A DNA stretch of 64,000 bases, taken from the NCBI GenBank assembly GCA_963716245.1, contig OY970300.1, forward strand, positions 1,240,001-1,304,000, written 5' to 3'. A program made the translations under genes and the position numbers. Under the pieces are notes generated by a model, which was not told where the DNA came from, made no database searches, and saw nothing but the letters and a program-made list of their open reading frames with translations. This DNA comes from VRUE01 sp963716245 (GTDB taxonomy: Bacteria > Actinomycetota > Thermoleophilia > Solirubrobacterales > 70-9). Positions 34,403-43,125 of this stretch are shown in pieces (the stretch's first letter is position 1; the number at the start of each line of letters is the position of its first letter).

Positions 34403-35137
34403 ATGAGGCTGGAGGGACGCAAGGCGCTGGTCACCGGCGGCGCGAGCGGGATCGGCGCCGCGATCGCGGCGCGGCTCGCCGCCGAGGGCGCCGAGGTCTG
34501 GGTCGGCGACGTCGACGCCGGGGGCGCCGAGCGCGTCGCCGGCGAGATCGGCGGCCACCCGGTGGGGCTCGACGTGACCGAGCTCGGGTCCGCCCGCGCC
34601 GCGGTCGAGGCGGTCGGGACGCTCGACGTCCTCGTCAACAACGCCGGCACCGACGAGTTCGGCTTCTTCACCTACACGACCCCCGAGCAGTGGCAGCGCG
34701 TGCTCGCCGTCAACCTCGGCGGCGTGCTCAACTGCACGCACGCGGCGCTGCCCGCCATGCAGGCCGCCAAGTACGGCCGGATCGTCAGCATCTCCTCCGA
34801 GGCCGGCCGGGTCGGCTCGAAGGGCTCGGCCGTCTACTCGGCCGCCAAGGGCGGCATCGTCGCCTTCATGAAGGCGATTGCGCGCGAGAACGCGCGCTAC
34901 GGGATCACCGCCAACTCGATCGCGCCGGGTCCGATCGAGACGCCTCTGCTGATGGGCGCCAAGGAGTTCGGCGAGATCGGCGAGAAAGTGATCGAGACGA
35001 TGAAAGAGGCGACGCAGATGAAGCGCCTCGGCCAGCCCGACGAGGTAGCGGCCGCCGCCGCCTTCCTCGCCTCCGACGACGCCGCCTACGTGACCGGCGA
35101 GACGCTCGGGGTCAGCGGCGGCTTGGGGATGGTGTGA
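34403..35137 (+). CDS. Short-chain dehydrogenase/reductase (FabG-like)
   Basis: 244 residues, ATG. Classical SDR: ALVTGGASGIGAAIAARL (TGxxxGIG), LDVLVNNAGTDEF, and catalytic Ser-Tyr-Lys in SISSEAGRVGSKGSAVYSAAKGG. The C-terminus YVTGETLGVSGGLGMV is typical of FabG-type 3-oxoacyl reductases and related hydroxyacyl dehydrogenases. Its stop overlaps the next start (GTGA). Substrate unknown, but the partner is an acyl-CoA thioesterase-like protein. Confidence 0.88.
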   Translation: MRLEGRKALVTGGASGIGAAIAARLAAEGAEVWVGDVDAGGAERVAGEIGGHPVGLDVTELGSARAAVEAVGTLDVLVNNAGTDEFGFFTYTTPEQWQRVLAVNLGGVLNCTHAALPAMQAAKYGRIVSISSEAGRVGSKGSAVYSAAKGGIVAFMKAIARENARYGITANSIAPGPIETPLLMGAKEFGEIGEKVIETMKEATQMKRLGQPDEVAAAAAFLASDDAAYVTGETLGVSGGLGMV

Positions 35138-35499
35138 TCCAAGCGGGGACCGAGCGCAGCGACGACTTCGCCGTCGAGGGCCGGCTGCTGACCGACGTTG
35201 GCGGCACGATCGGGACCAAGGTCCTCTCGACCCCGGCGATGATCGCGGTGATGGAGCGCTGCGCGTCCCTCCTCGCCTACGAGAACCTGCCGCCCGGCCG
35301 GGCGACGGTCGGCTTCGAAGTCTGCGTGAAGCACGTCGCCGCCGCCGGCGAGGGCGCCGAGTGCCGCGTCAGCTCGACCCTGCGCGAGGTGGCCGAAGGC
35401 CGCAAGCTCCGCTTCGACGTCGAAGTCGCCGAAGGCGACCGCACGATCGGCCTCGGCACCCACGAGCGCCGCGTGATCGACGTCGGCCAGCTGGGCTGA
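35134..35499 (+). CDS. Hotdog-fold thioesterase (fluoroacetyl-CoA-thioesterase-like)
   Basis: 121 residues, GTG start coupled to the SDR gene. The region VLSTPAMIAVMERCASLLAYENLPPGRATVGFEVCVKH matches the FlK-like hotdog subgroup (TPAMIAxME), and the second half contains LGTHERRVIDV. This group hydrolyses short acyl-CoA thioesters. Physiological substrate is not evident. Confidence 0.85.
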   Translation: MIQAGTERSDDFAVEGRLLTDVGGTIGTKVLSTPAMIAVMERCASLLAYENLPPGRATVGFEVCVKHVAAAGEGAECRVSSTLREVAEGRKLRFDVEVAEGDRTIGLGTHERRVIDVGQLG

Positions 35500-35533
35500 C
35501 GGGCCAATCCGGCCAGGCGGGGGAGAGAACGGG

Positions 35534-35579
35534 CTTCTGATCCCTTTATGACCCCATGGGGTCATCAACTGGTCAGAAG
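35534..35579. repeat. 46-base dyad centred on a start codon
   Basis: The central 18 bases 35548-35565 (ATGACCCCATGGGGTCAT) are a perfect palindrome whose middle ATG (35556) is the start of the next gene. Outer arms CTTCTGA (35534-35540) and TCAGAAG (35573-35579) are placed exactly symmetrically. The TGACC/GGTCA core resembles the other palindromes. Possible operator or inserted repeat. Confidence 0.75.
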
Positions 35580-36470
35580 TTCAGCGCGGCGTGGGGGCTG
35601 GCGGCGAAGCAGCATGGGGTGGTGGCGCGGCGGCAGCTCGTCCAGTTGGGGATGAGCGGCCAGGCGATCCAGCATCGGCTCGAGAGGGGCCGGCTGCATC
35701 GGGTGACACGTGGCGTCTACTCGGTCGGCAGGCCGGAGCTGAGCCCGCACGGCCGCTGGATGGCGGCGGTCCTGGCCTGTGGGTCTGGAGCCGCGCTCAG
35801 CTATGGCAGTGCGGCGGCGCTCTGGGGCTTCGAGAAAGAGCGGCGCGGGGCTCCCGAGGTCTCTATCGCGCGCGCGTCACGGCGCCGTCCGCCGAATGTC
35901 CTCGTCTATCGCCGTCCCAATCTTCGGTCGGCTGAAGTGGAGATCGAAGCCGGCATACCGGTCACCTCGGTGGTGCGGACCTTCATCGATGTCGCGGCGC
36001 ATCTGGATCCTCAGCGGATCGAGCGTGCGGTCAACGAGGCGGATCGACTGGGCTTGATCGATCCCGAGACGCTGTTCGACGCGCTCGAGCTCCATCCGGG
36101 TAAGCGGGGTGTGGGCCCTCTGCGGCAGATCCTCGGGCGGCGCGCATTTCGACTCACCGACTCAGAGCTCGAGCGGCGCTTTCTGCGCCTTGTGGGGGAG
36201 GTGGGGCTGCCGACGCCGCTTACGCAGCAGCGGCTCAACGGCTTCGAGGTGGACTTCTTCTGGCCGGACCTGGGTCTCGTAGTCGAGACCGACGGGCTTC
36301 GCTACCACCGCACGCCGGCGCAGCAGGCCAGGGACCGGTTGCGTGACCAGGCCCACCTCGCCGCCGGGATGACGCCGCTGCGGTTCACGCACGAGCAGGT
36401 GCGATTCGAGGCCGGCTACGTGCGCCTGACCCTGCTCGCGGTCGCCAACAGGCTGAGGCAATCGACGTGA
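35556..36470 (+). CDS. AbiEi-like winged helix protein with DUF559-type nuclease-fold domain
   Basis: 304 residues. N-terminal winged helix typical of AbiEi antitoxin/transcription proteins (AAKQHGVVARRQLVQLGMS, RLERGRLHRVTRGVYSVGRP). A C-terminal Vsr/DUF559-like domain carries the acidic pattern FEVDFFWPDLGLVVETDGLRYH and a basic helix RDRLRDQAHLAA. This two-part protein is abundant in actinobacteria and usually lacks an adjacent AbiEii toxin; none is seen here. Function is uncertain (regulator or nuclease). ATG 35556 sits in a perfect palindrome. The first eight residues may derive from it. Confidence 0.72.
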   Translation: MGSSTGQKFSAAWGLAAKQHGVVARRQLVQLGMSGQAIQHRLERGRLHRVTRGVYSVGRPELSPHGRWMAAVLACGSGAALSYGSAAALWGFEKERRGAPEVSIARASRRRPPNVLVYRRPNLRSAEVEIEAGIPVTSVVRTFIDVAAHLDPQRIERAVNEADRLGLIDPETLFDALELHPGKRGVGPLRQILGRRAFRLTDSELERRFLRLVGEVGLPTPLTQQRLNGFEVDFFWPDLGLVVETDGLRYHRTPAQQARDRLRDQAHLAAGMTPLRFTHEQVRFEAGYVRLTLLAVANRLRQST

Positions 36471-36512
36471 CGCGGTCGTCCGGCGGGTGCGCCCGATGCC
36501 TAAGCTGCCGTC

Positions 36513-37439
36513 GTGGGCGAGTTGCCGCAGAGCGTGCGAATCCGCGAGGTCGGGCCTCGGGACGGCCTCCAGAACGAGCCGGAGACGATCGCGACCGAGG
36601 ACAAGGTCCGACTGATCGACCAGCTCTCGGCCAGCGGGCTGCGGCGGATGGAGATCACCTCGTTCGTGCGCCCGGACGTGATCCCGCAGCTCTCCGACGC
36701 GGAGGACGTGCTCTCCACGGTGCAGCGGCGGGAGGGGGTCGCCTTCTCGGTGCTGATCCCAAACGAGCGCGGCCTCGAGCGGGCGCTGGCGCTGCGCGAT
36801 CGCTTCGACGAGGTGAGCGTCTTCCTATCGGCCTCCGAGACGCACAACCGGCGGAACGTCAACCGCTCGATCGAGGAGTCGCTGGCGGGGCTGGAGCGGA
36901 CGCTCGCCCGAGCGGGGGAGGAAGGGCTGCGCCGCGAGGGCGTGATCTCGGTCTCCTTCGGCTGCCCCTACGAGGGCGAGGTCCCGACCGAGCGCGTCTT
37001 CGAGATCGCCGAGCGGCTCGCCGCCGCCGGCTGCGAGGAGGTCGGTTTCGGCGACACGACCGGGATGGCCAACCCGCGCCAGGTGCGCGAGTTCTTCGCC
37101 GCCGCTCGCGACCGGCTCGGCGGAATCGAGCTGACGGCCCACTTCCACAACACGCGCGGGCAGGGGCTGGCCAACGTGCTGGCGGCGCTCGAGGAGGGGG
37201 TGGAGTCGTTCGAGTCGAGCTTCGGCGAGCTCGGCGGTTGCCCGGTGCCGCCGGGGTCCACGGGCAACGTCTCGACCGAGGACGTTGTCTCGATGCTGCA
37301 CGAGATGGGGATCGAGACCGGAATCGACCTGGGCCGGCTGATCGAGGCGTCGCGCGCCGCCCAGGCGGTGCTCGGGCGGCCGCTCGGCGCTCACGTGCTG
37401 CGCGCCGGCCCCGTGGACTGGGCGGGGCGGGCGGAGTAG
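36513..37439 (+). CDS. Hydroxymethylglutaryl-CoA lyase
   Basis: 308 residues, GTG start. It cleaves HMG-CoA to acetoacetate and acetyl-CoA, the end of leucine degradation. DRE-TIM motif VRIREVGPRDGLQNEP, the ISVSFGCPYEGEVP block, metal ligands in ELTAHFHNTRGQG (HxH) and the active-site Cys loop ELGGCPVPPGSTGNVSTED are all present. It precedes a carboxyltransferase and an acetoacetyl-CoA synthetase gene in the same neighbourhood, consistent with leucine/isovalerate catabolism. Confidence 0.92.
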   Translation: MGELPQSVRIREVGPRDGLQNEPETIATEDKVRLIDQLSASGLRRMEITSFVRPDVIPQLSDAEDVLSTVQRREGVAFSVLIPNERGLERALALRDRFDEVSVFLSASETHNRRNVNRSIEESLAGLERTLARAGEEGLRREGVISVSFGCPYEGEVPTERVFEIAERLAAAGCEEVGFGDTTGMANPRQVREFFAAARDRLGGIELTAHFHNTRGQGLANVLAALEEGVESFESSFGELGGCPVPPGSTGNVSTEDVVSMLHEMGIETGIDLGRLIEASRAAQAVLGRPLGAHVLRAGPVDWAGRAE

Positions 37440-37449
37440 GCTCGTTCGG

Positions 37450-37827
37450 GTGAAGAGCGACGCGTTCCGCCAGGCGGCCGAATCGAAGGACTTCTCGCGG
37501 GGCGAGGAGCTGTTCTCGCCGGAGGTCGTCTTCCGCAGCCCCGCCGTATACGAGCCCTACAGCGGACTCGACGCGCTCGGCGTGCTGCTGCGGACGGTCG
37601 TCGAGGTCTTCGAGGACTTCCGCTACGTCGACCAGGTCGAGACGGGCGACACGGCCGTCCTGATCTTCGAGGCGCGGGTCGGCGACCGGGAGCTGAACGG
37701 CGTCGACATCCTGCGCTTCGGCGACGACGGCCTGATCGAGGAGCTGACCGTGATGATCCGCCCCTTCAGCGGCCTGCAGGCGCTGCTCGAGGAGATGGGC
37801 CGCCGCCTCGCCGCGACTTCGGGCTGA
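37450..37827 (+). CDS. SnoaL/NTF2-like domain protein
   Basis: 125 residues, GTG, starting 10 bases after the lyase stop. The fold signature is the cone-shaped NTF2 domain: helices at DAFRQAAESKDFSRGEELF, then strands VVFRSPAVYEPYSG and a C-terminal sheet (FEARVGDRELNGVDILRFGDDGLIEELT-like). Such proteins bind or isomerise small hydrophobic molecules. Function unknown; position suggests transcription with the lyase. Confidence 0.75.
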   Translation: MKSDAFRQAAESKDFSRGEELFSPEVVFRSPAVYEPYSGLDALGVLLRTVVEVFEDFRYVDQVETGDTAVLIFEARVGDRELNGVDILRFGDDGLIEELTVMIRPFSGLQALLEEMGRRLAATSG

Positions 37828-37879
37828 GCAACCGGCGGCCGTCGACTGGCTCCGTGGCCAGTCCGATTAGGCTGGCCCG

Positions 37880-39401
37880 GTGACCGAGATCCAATCCGCT
37901 CTCGACGCCGCCCTCGCCGGCGGCCCGCAGCGCCACCACGAGAAGACCGCGGAGCAGGGCAAGCTGCCGGTCCGCGAGCGGGTCGAGCGGCTGGTCGACG
38001 CCGGCTCCTTCGCCGAGGAGGCGCTGCTCGCCAACTGGGATCGGGAGGGGCTGGGTGCCGACGGCGTCGTCACCGGCCTGGCGACGATCGACGGCCGCCG
38101 CGTCGCCCTGATGGCCAACGATCCGACCGTCAAGGCGGGCTCGTGGGGGCCGAAGACGGTCGAGAAGATCCTCCGCATCCAGGAGCGGGCGCTGAGCCTG
38201 CAGGTGCCGATGGTCTACCTGGTCGACTCGGCCGGGGCGCGGATCACCGACCAGGTCCAGATGTTCCCCGGGCGCCGCGGAGCGGGCCGCATCTTCCACA
38301 ACGAGGTGCGCCTCTCCGGTCAGGTGCCGCAGGTCTGCCTGCTCTTCGGGCCGAGCGCCGCCGGCGGCGCCTACATCCCCGCCTTCTGTGACGTGGTGAT
38401 CATGCGCGAGGGCAACGCCTCGATGTACCTGGGTTCGCCGCGGATGGCCGAGATGGTGATCGGCGAGACAGGTGACGCTGGAGGAGATGGGCGGGGCGAA
38501 GATGCACACCGGCGTCTCCGGCTGCGGCCACTTCCTGATCCGCTCCGACGAGGAGGCGATCGACCTCGGGAAGCGCTACCTCTCGTTCATGCCGACCAAC
38601 TGGCGCGAGGAGCCGCCGGCCGCCGAGCCGGCCGCGCCGTCGTCCGACACGGCGATCGACGCGATCGTCCCCGACGACGAGAACCAGCCCTTCGACATGC
38701 GTGAGGTGCTCGACGTGCTGCTCGATGCCGACTCGTTCCTCGAGGTCCATCAGCGTTGGGCGAAGGAGCTGATCGTCGGCTACGGGCGACTCGACGGGCG
38801 CGCGGTCGGGATCGTCGCCAACCAGCCCCGCCAGAAGGGCGGGGTCCTGTTCGTCGACTCGGCCGACAAGGCGGCGCGCTTCATCCAGACCTGCAACGCC
38901 TTCAACCTGCCGCTGCTCTTCCTCGCCGACGTGCCGGGCTTCATGATCGGCACCGCGGTCGAGCGCCAGGGGATCATCCGCCACGGCGCGAAGATGATCA
39001 GCGCCGTCTCCGAAGCGACCGTGCCGAAGCTCTCGGTGATCGTCCGCAAGGCCTACGGCGCCGGCCTCTACGCGATGGCCGGCCCGGCCTTCGAGCCCGA
39101 CTGCTGCATCGCCCTGCCCAGCGCGTCGATCGCCGTGATGGGCCCGCAGGCCGCGATCAACGCCGTCTTCTACAACCAGATCCAGGCGATCGAGGACGAG
39201 GCGGAGCGGGAGGCCTTCGTCGCCGCCAAGCGCGAGGAGTACGCCGCCGACATCGACGTCCTCCACCTCGCCTCGGAGCTGGTCGTCGACGCGGTGGTCC
39301 AGCCGGGGGACCTGCGCGACGACCTGATCCGACGCTTCGCCCTCGCTGCGAGCAAGGAGCGCCGCTTCGCCGAGCGGCGCAATCCGATCACGCCGGCGTA
39401 G
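37880..39401 (+). pseudogene. Acyl-CoA carboxylase carboxyltransferase subunit, disrupted by a 1-base insertion
   Basis: Together the two frames give a full-length (about 507 residue) carboxyltransferase beta subunit of methylcrotonyl/propionyl-CoA carboxylase type. The first frame runs from GTG 37880 through YLVDSAGARI, FGPSAAGGAYIPAFCD and GSPRMAEMVIGE. The second continues with VTLEEMGGAKMHTGVSG, VPGFMIGTAVERQ and YGAGLYAMAGPAF to the stop at 39401. The expected GEKVTLEEM reads GETGD because of one extra C near 38469. Either the gene is inactive, or this is a sequencing error. Context (HMG-CoA lyase, acetoacetyl-CoA synthetase) favours methylcrotonyl-CoA as substrate. Confidence 0.85.
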
Positions 39402-39438
39402 GGGGCACAACAGCCATTCGCCTCGGGCGCCGATGAAG

Positions 39439-39469
39439 CACAGGGCCGGGGGTAGACCCCGGCCCTGTG
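39439..39469. terminator. Bidirectional terminator hairpin between convergent genes
   Basis: CACAGGGCCGGGG (39439-39451) pairs perfectly with 39457-39469 across a 5-base loop. It lies between the stop of the carboxyltransferase gene and the stop of the minus-strand secreted protein gene. No long U-tract, as usual for high-GC actinobacteria. Confidence 0.7.
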
Positions 39470-39475
39470 GACGTT

Positions 39476-40117
39476 TCAACCGACGTGGAGCGTGGCTCCT
39501 TTTGCTTCCAGTGTGAATTCGTGATGGAAGGTCAGGTTGCCGTTGATTGTGAAGCCGAAGGTGCAGGCGCCATGGGTCTGATTCGTGAAGTTCCCGACCG
39601 TGCCCTGGACGAGGACGTGCCCTTTGGCTGTATCGCTCGTATATGTGACCGTTCCGAGACCGGAGCCCGAGGAAATTGTGAATGTGCAGTTGGAGGTTCC
39701 GCTTGTTTCAGCCGACTCAGAGACGTACTGGTGCACTTCGATCAGTTTCCCGACCGGGCACGTGATCGCCATCGTGCCGCTCGCATGGTCGGATGCCACT
39801 TTAGTGGTCACGCCGAAGACGTATTCGCATCCGTTCATTGTGTGACCCAATTTCGTGCCGTCCGCTGTCGCACAGCCTCCTGGTGAGAGTGAGAACGACG
39901 AGGACGCTTTTGATATCTGGCCTGTGGAGGTGGGGCACCGAAATTCCATCATGTTGGGCGCTGTGGTCTTGCTCCCCACGTTTACGGATGTCCCGTGCAG
40001 GTGCGCGGGGTAGCCGCCGGCTGTGAGTTCGATGGCGGAAGCCGTTGAGGCACCGACCGCGCTGATCGCGAGGGCCGCCGTCAGCCCCAGTCCGAGGATC
40101 TTCAGGTTGCGAATCAT
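39476..40117 (-). CDS. Secreted protein of unknown function, lower GC than neighbours
   Basis: 213 residues; ATG 40117 with GGGAGAA upstream. Signal peptide: MIRNLKILGLGLTAALAISAVGASTASA. The mature part is rich in Thr, Ser and Gly, with four or five Cys and repeated short strands (HLHGTSVNVGSK, CTFTISSGSGLGTVTYTS, CTFGFTINGNLTFHHEF), suggesting an extracellular beta-sandwich. Base composition is clearly less GC-rich than the flanks. I recall many similar signal-bearing proteins in Solirubrobacterales, but cannot confirm homology. Function unknown. Confidence 0.65.
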   Translation of the reverse strand: MIRNLKILGLGLTAALAISAVGASTASAIELTAGGYPAHLHGTSVNVGSKTTAPNMMEFRCPTSTGQISKASSSFSLSPGGCATADGTKLGHTMNGCEYVFGVTTKVASDHASGTMAITCPVGKLIEVHQYVSESAETSGTSNCTFTISSGSGLGTVTYTSDTAKGHVLVQGTVGNFTNQTHGACTFGFTINGNLTFHHEFTLEAKGATLHVG

Positions 40118-40188
40118 TGAGTTCTCCCATTCGATTTGGTTCCGCTGCGTCCATCGACACAGCGGTTTGGCCCGTTCAGGGCTCACCA

Positions 40189-40218
40189 TCCATACCGCGC
40201 TTGGGAAAAATTGAGCAA
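40189..40218 (-). promoter_or_regulatory. Candidate promoter of the secreted protein gene
   Basis: On the minus strand, TTGCTC (40213-40218) and TATGGA (40189-40194) are 18 bases apart in an A/T-rich stretch, giving a leader of about 65 bases. The leader has a small CCGCTG/CAGCGG hairpin. Confidence 0.4.
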
Positions 40219-40274
40219 TAAGGCTGAGTTAAGGAGCCGGAGAGACGCGACGCGGCGTCGGAGCCACCCGCGGA

Positions 40275-42257
40275 CTACGCCGAGCGCTCGAGCGACGCGG
40301 CCAGCCCGACGAACCAGTCGAGTGCGGCGGGGTTGGCGAGCGAGTCGCGGCTGGCGGCCTGGTCGGCGGGGGTGCCCATCAGGATTCGCTTGACGGGGAC
40401 CTCGAGCGCCTTGCCGCTCAGGGTGCGCGGGACCTCGGCGATCTGGAAGACCTCGTCGGGGACGTGGCGGGGCGAGCACTGGGTTCGCACCCGGCGGGCG
40501 ATCTCGCCGCGCAGCTCGTCGTCCAGCTCAGCGCCCTCGCGGAGAACGACGAAGAGGGGCATCCAGCCCTCGGTTCCGGGCCGCGGCACGTCGACCACCA
40601 GGGCGTCGAGGATCGCGTCGACGCCCAGCACCGCCCGGTAGATCTCGCTCGTCCCCATGCGGACGCCGGAGCGATTGATCGTCGAGTCGGAGCGGCCGTA
40701 GATGATCGCCGTACCGCGCGAGGTGATCTCGATCCAGTCGCCGTGGCGCCAGACGCCGGGGTAGCGCTCGAAGTAGGCCTCGGCGTAGCGGCTGCCGTCC
40801 TCGTCGCCCCAGAAGCGGACCGGCATCGAGGGCATCGGCTCGGTGACGACCAGCTCGCCTACCTCGTCCACGACCGACCTCCCGTCCTCGTCCCATGCCT
40901 CGACCGCGGCGCCGAGCGCGCGGGCCTGCAGCTCGCCGCGGTGGACCGGCAGCAGCGGCGTGCCGCCGACGAAGGCGGTGCAGAGGTCGGTGCCGCCGCT
41001 GGTCGAGAAGAGCCAGGTGTCGGCGCCGACGTGCTCGTAGATCCAGTCGAAGCCCTCGGGTGCGAGCGGAGACCCGGTCGAGCCGACCGCCTTCAGCCGG
41101 CCGAGGTCGCGTCCCGCGCCCGGCTCCACGCCCGCCTTCATGCACGCGGCGATGTAGGAGGCGCTGGTGCCGAACATGGTCACGCCTGCGCGCGCGGCGA
41201 GATCCCAGAGCACGCCCATGTCCGGGTGGCCCGGGCTGCCGTCGTAGAGGACGATCGCGGCGCGGGTCAGCAGCCCCGAGACGAGGAAGTTCCACATCAT
41301 CCAGCCGGTCGTCGTGAACCAGAAGAGGCGGTCTCCGGGGTGGGCGTCTACGTGGAGGTGGAGCTTCTTCAGGTGCTCGAGCAGGATGCCGCCCTGGCCC
41401 TGCACGATCGCCTTCGGCAACCCGGTCGTCCCGGAGGAGTAGAGCACCCAGAGCGGGTGGTCGAAGGGGACGCGCTCGAAGGACAGATCGGCGCCCTCGC
41501 CCGAGGCGAGCAGATCGTCCCAGCGGGTCGCGTCGCGCAGGGGGGAGAGGTCGGGCTCGGCGCTCAGGTAGGGAACGACCACGGTCCGCCGCAGCGTCGG
41601 CATCGCCGCCTGCAGCTCCGCGATCGTGTCGCGGCGGTCGAAGTCCTTGCCGCCGTAGCGGTAGCCGTCGACCGCGAAGAGGACCTTGGGCTCGATCTGG
41701 GCGAAGCGGTCGATCACGCTCGCCGGTCCGAAGTCCGGTGAGCAGCTCGACCAGATCGCGCCGATGCTCGCGATCGCGAGGAAGGCGACGATCGCCTCCG
41801 GGACGTTGGGCACGTACGCGACCACGCGGTCGCCGCGCTCGACGCCGAGCGCTCGCAGGCCGCCCGCCATCGCCGCGACCTGGGCGCGCAGCTCGCCCCA
41901 GGTCAGCTCCTCCAGCTCGCGCAGCTCGGAGGCGTGCAGGATGGCGGTCTCCGTGTCGTCCTTGCCGGAGAAGACGTGCTCGGCGTAGTTGAGGCTCGTG
42001 CCGGGGAACCACTCGGCGCCGGGCATCGCGCGGTTGGCCAGCACGGCGCCCCGCTCGCCGTCCGCCTGCACCCCGAAGAAGTCCCAGATCGAGTCCCAGA
42101 AGCCCTCGAGGTCCTCGACCGACCAGCGCCAGAGCTCGTGATAGCCGTCGAAGCGCAGGTCGCGCTCCGCCGCCAGCCAGCGCATGTACTCGGTCATCCG
42201 AGCCCGCTCGACCAGCTCGGCCGGCGGCTCCCAGAGCTTCTCCGGCTCGGGCGTCAC
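40275..42257 (-). CDS. aacS: Acetoacetyl-CoA synthetase
   Basis: 660 residues, GTG start overlapping the upstream stop (GTGA). ANL-superfamily acid-CoA ligase that activates acetoacetate with ATP. Motifs: P-loop-like LYSSGTTGLPKAIVQGQGG, aromatic/hinge block YGRSDSTINRSGVRMGTSEIY, and catalytic Lys in TLSGKALEVPVK. N-terminal WRWSVEDLEGFWDSIWDFF and MPGAEWFPGTSLNYAEHVF are typical of acetoacetyl- rather than acetyl-CoA synthetase. It would take up the acetoacetate released by the HMG-CoA lyase at 36513. Confidence 0.92.
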   Translation of the reverse strand: MTPEPEKLWEPPAELVERARMTEYMRWLAAERDLRFDGYHELWRWSVEDLEGFWDSIWDFFGVQADGERGAVLANRAMPGAEWFPGTSLNYAEHVFSGKDDTETAILHASELRELEELTWGELRAQVAAMAGGLRALGVERGDRVVAYVPNVPEAIVAFLAIASIGAIWSSCSPDFGPASVIDRFAQIEPKVLFAVDGYRYGGKDFDRRDTIAELQAAMPTLRRTVVVPYLSAEPDLSPLRDATRWDDLLASGEGADLSFERVPFDHPLWVLYSSGTTGLPKAIVQGQGGILLEHLKKLHLHVDAHPGDRLFWFTTTGWMMWNFLVSGLLTRAAIVLYDGSPGHPDMGVLWDLAARAGVTMFGTSASYIAACMKAGVEPGAGRDLGRLKAVGSTGSPLAPEGFDWIYEHVGADTWLFSTSGGTDLCTAFVGGTPLLPVHRGELQARALGAAVEAWDEDGRSVVDEVGELVVTEPMPSMPVRFWGDEDGSRYAEAYFERYPGVWRHGDWIEITSRGTAIIYGRSDSTINRSGVRMGTSEIYRAVLGVDAILDALVVDVPRPGTEGWMPLFVVLREGAELDDELRGEIARRVRTQCSPRHVPDEVFQIAEVPRTLSGKALEVPVKRILMGTPADQAASRDSLANPAALDWFVGLAASLERSA

Positions 42258-43093
42258 GCGGCGACGGCGCCGGCAGCGGCTTGGGCGCGATCGAGCTCGT
42301 GCGGGTCGTGCGAGGAGAGCAGCCGCACCTCGGTCCCGTGGCGGGCGTGCAGCTCGCGCAGTCGCTCCTGGTTGGCCCTGCGCGCCCGGTTGTCGGACGC
42401 GGTCAGGTTCTGGAAGAGGGCGAGCATCGGCGGGCAGCTGGGCGGGTCCGCCAGCTCGCGGCGGTCGAAGTAGGCGTCGCCGCAGTGCAGCAGCCAGCCG
42501 TCGCCGTCGCGGACCGCGACGCCCGTGTGGCCGCGGGAGTGCCCGATCAGCGGGATCAGCAGCACCTCGGTGTCGATCCCGGGCAGGATGCGGATGCCCT
42601 CGAAGCCGAACCACTCCTCGCCGCCGCCGGCGTGGCGAACCCAGCGCGGCTCGTGCCGCCAGTGGGCGCCGCCGATGTAGCGAAGCCGGTCGCTCAAGGC
42701 GGGGCGGAGGGCCGCATCGAGCTCGGCGGAGAGGACGTGGACCTCCGCCTCGGGGAAGTCGGGCAGGCCGCCGCTGTGGTCGAGATCGAGATGGGTGGCG
42801 ACGATCTGGCGCACGTCGCCGGCGGCGAAGCCGAGCGCTTCGAGCTGCGCGAGTGCCGTCGTCCCGACCGCCGGCCGGGGTTTCATCAGGGCGCCGAAGG
42901 TCCTGCCGAGCTGCCGCGGGTTGCGCGCGTCCTCCATGCCGAGGCCGGTGTCGACCAGTACGAGCCCGTCGCCCGCCTCGATCGCGAGGCAGTGGCAGAC
43001 GATGCGCGCGCGCTCCAGCCAGCCGCCCTCGCCGTTGACCAGTCGCCTCCCGTGAGGGCAGAACGAGCCGCAGCCGAGGTGGTGGATCCTCAT
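42254..43093 (-). CDS. Metallo-beta-lactamase-fold hydrolase (AHL-lactonase-like)
   Basis: 279 residues, ATG. Metal-binding motif VATHLDLDHSGGL (HxxxDH type) and later ligands in GHSRGHTGVAV and LLHCGDAYFD. The N-terminus CHCLAIEAGDGLVLVDTGLG is typical of the family that includes N-acyl-homoserine lactonases. Substrate may be a lactone or thioester. Coupling to acetoacetyl-CoA synthetase suggests a metabolic role rather than quorum quenching. Confidence 0.83.
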   Translation of the reverse strand: MRIHHLGCGSFCPHGRRLVNGEGGWLERARIVCHCLAIEAGDGLVLVDTGLGMEDARNPRQLGRTFGALMKPRPAVGTTALAQLEALGFAAGDVRQIVATHLDLDHSGGLPDFPEAEVHVLSAELDAALRPALSDRLRYIGGAHWRHEPRWVRHAGGGEEWFGFEGIRILPGIDTEVLLIPLIGHSRGHTGVAVRDGDGWLLHCGDAYFDRRELADPPSCPPMLALFQNLTASDNRARRANQERLRELHARHGTEVRLLSSHDPHELDRAQAAAGAVAA

Positions 43094-43125
43094 CCCGCGG
43101 CGAGTCTAGTGCGCCTCAGATCGGC

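Noticed and set aside
35556..36470. Type IV toxin-antitoxin (AbiEi/AbiEii) pair
   Set aside because: No AbiEii-like nucleotidyltransferase toxin gene is adjacent on either strand; only the AbiEi-like protein is seen.
38472..39401. Second half of the carboxyltransferase as an independent gene from GTG 38472
   Set aside because: No ribosome site is evident and the first half lacks the C-terminal domain needed for activity; one base restores the standard full-length protein.
42254..43093. Quorum-quenching AHL lactonase
   Set aside because: The fold and metal motif fit, but coupling to acetoacetyl-CoA synthetase and absence of any quorum genes give no support for that specific role.
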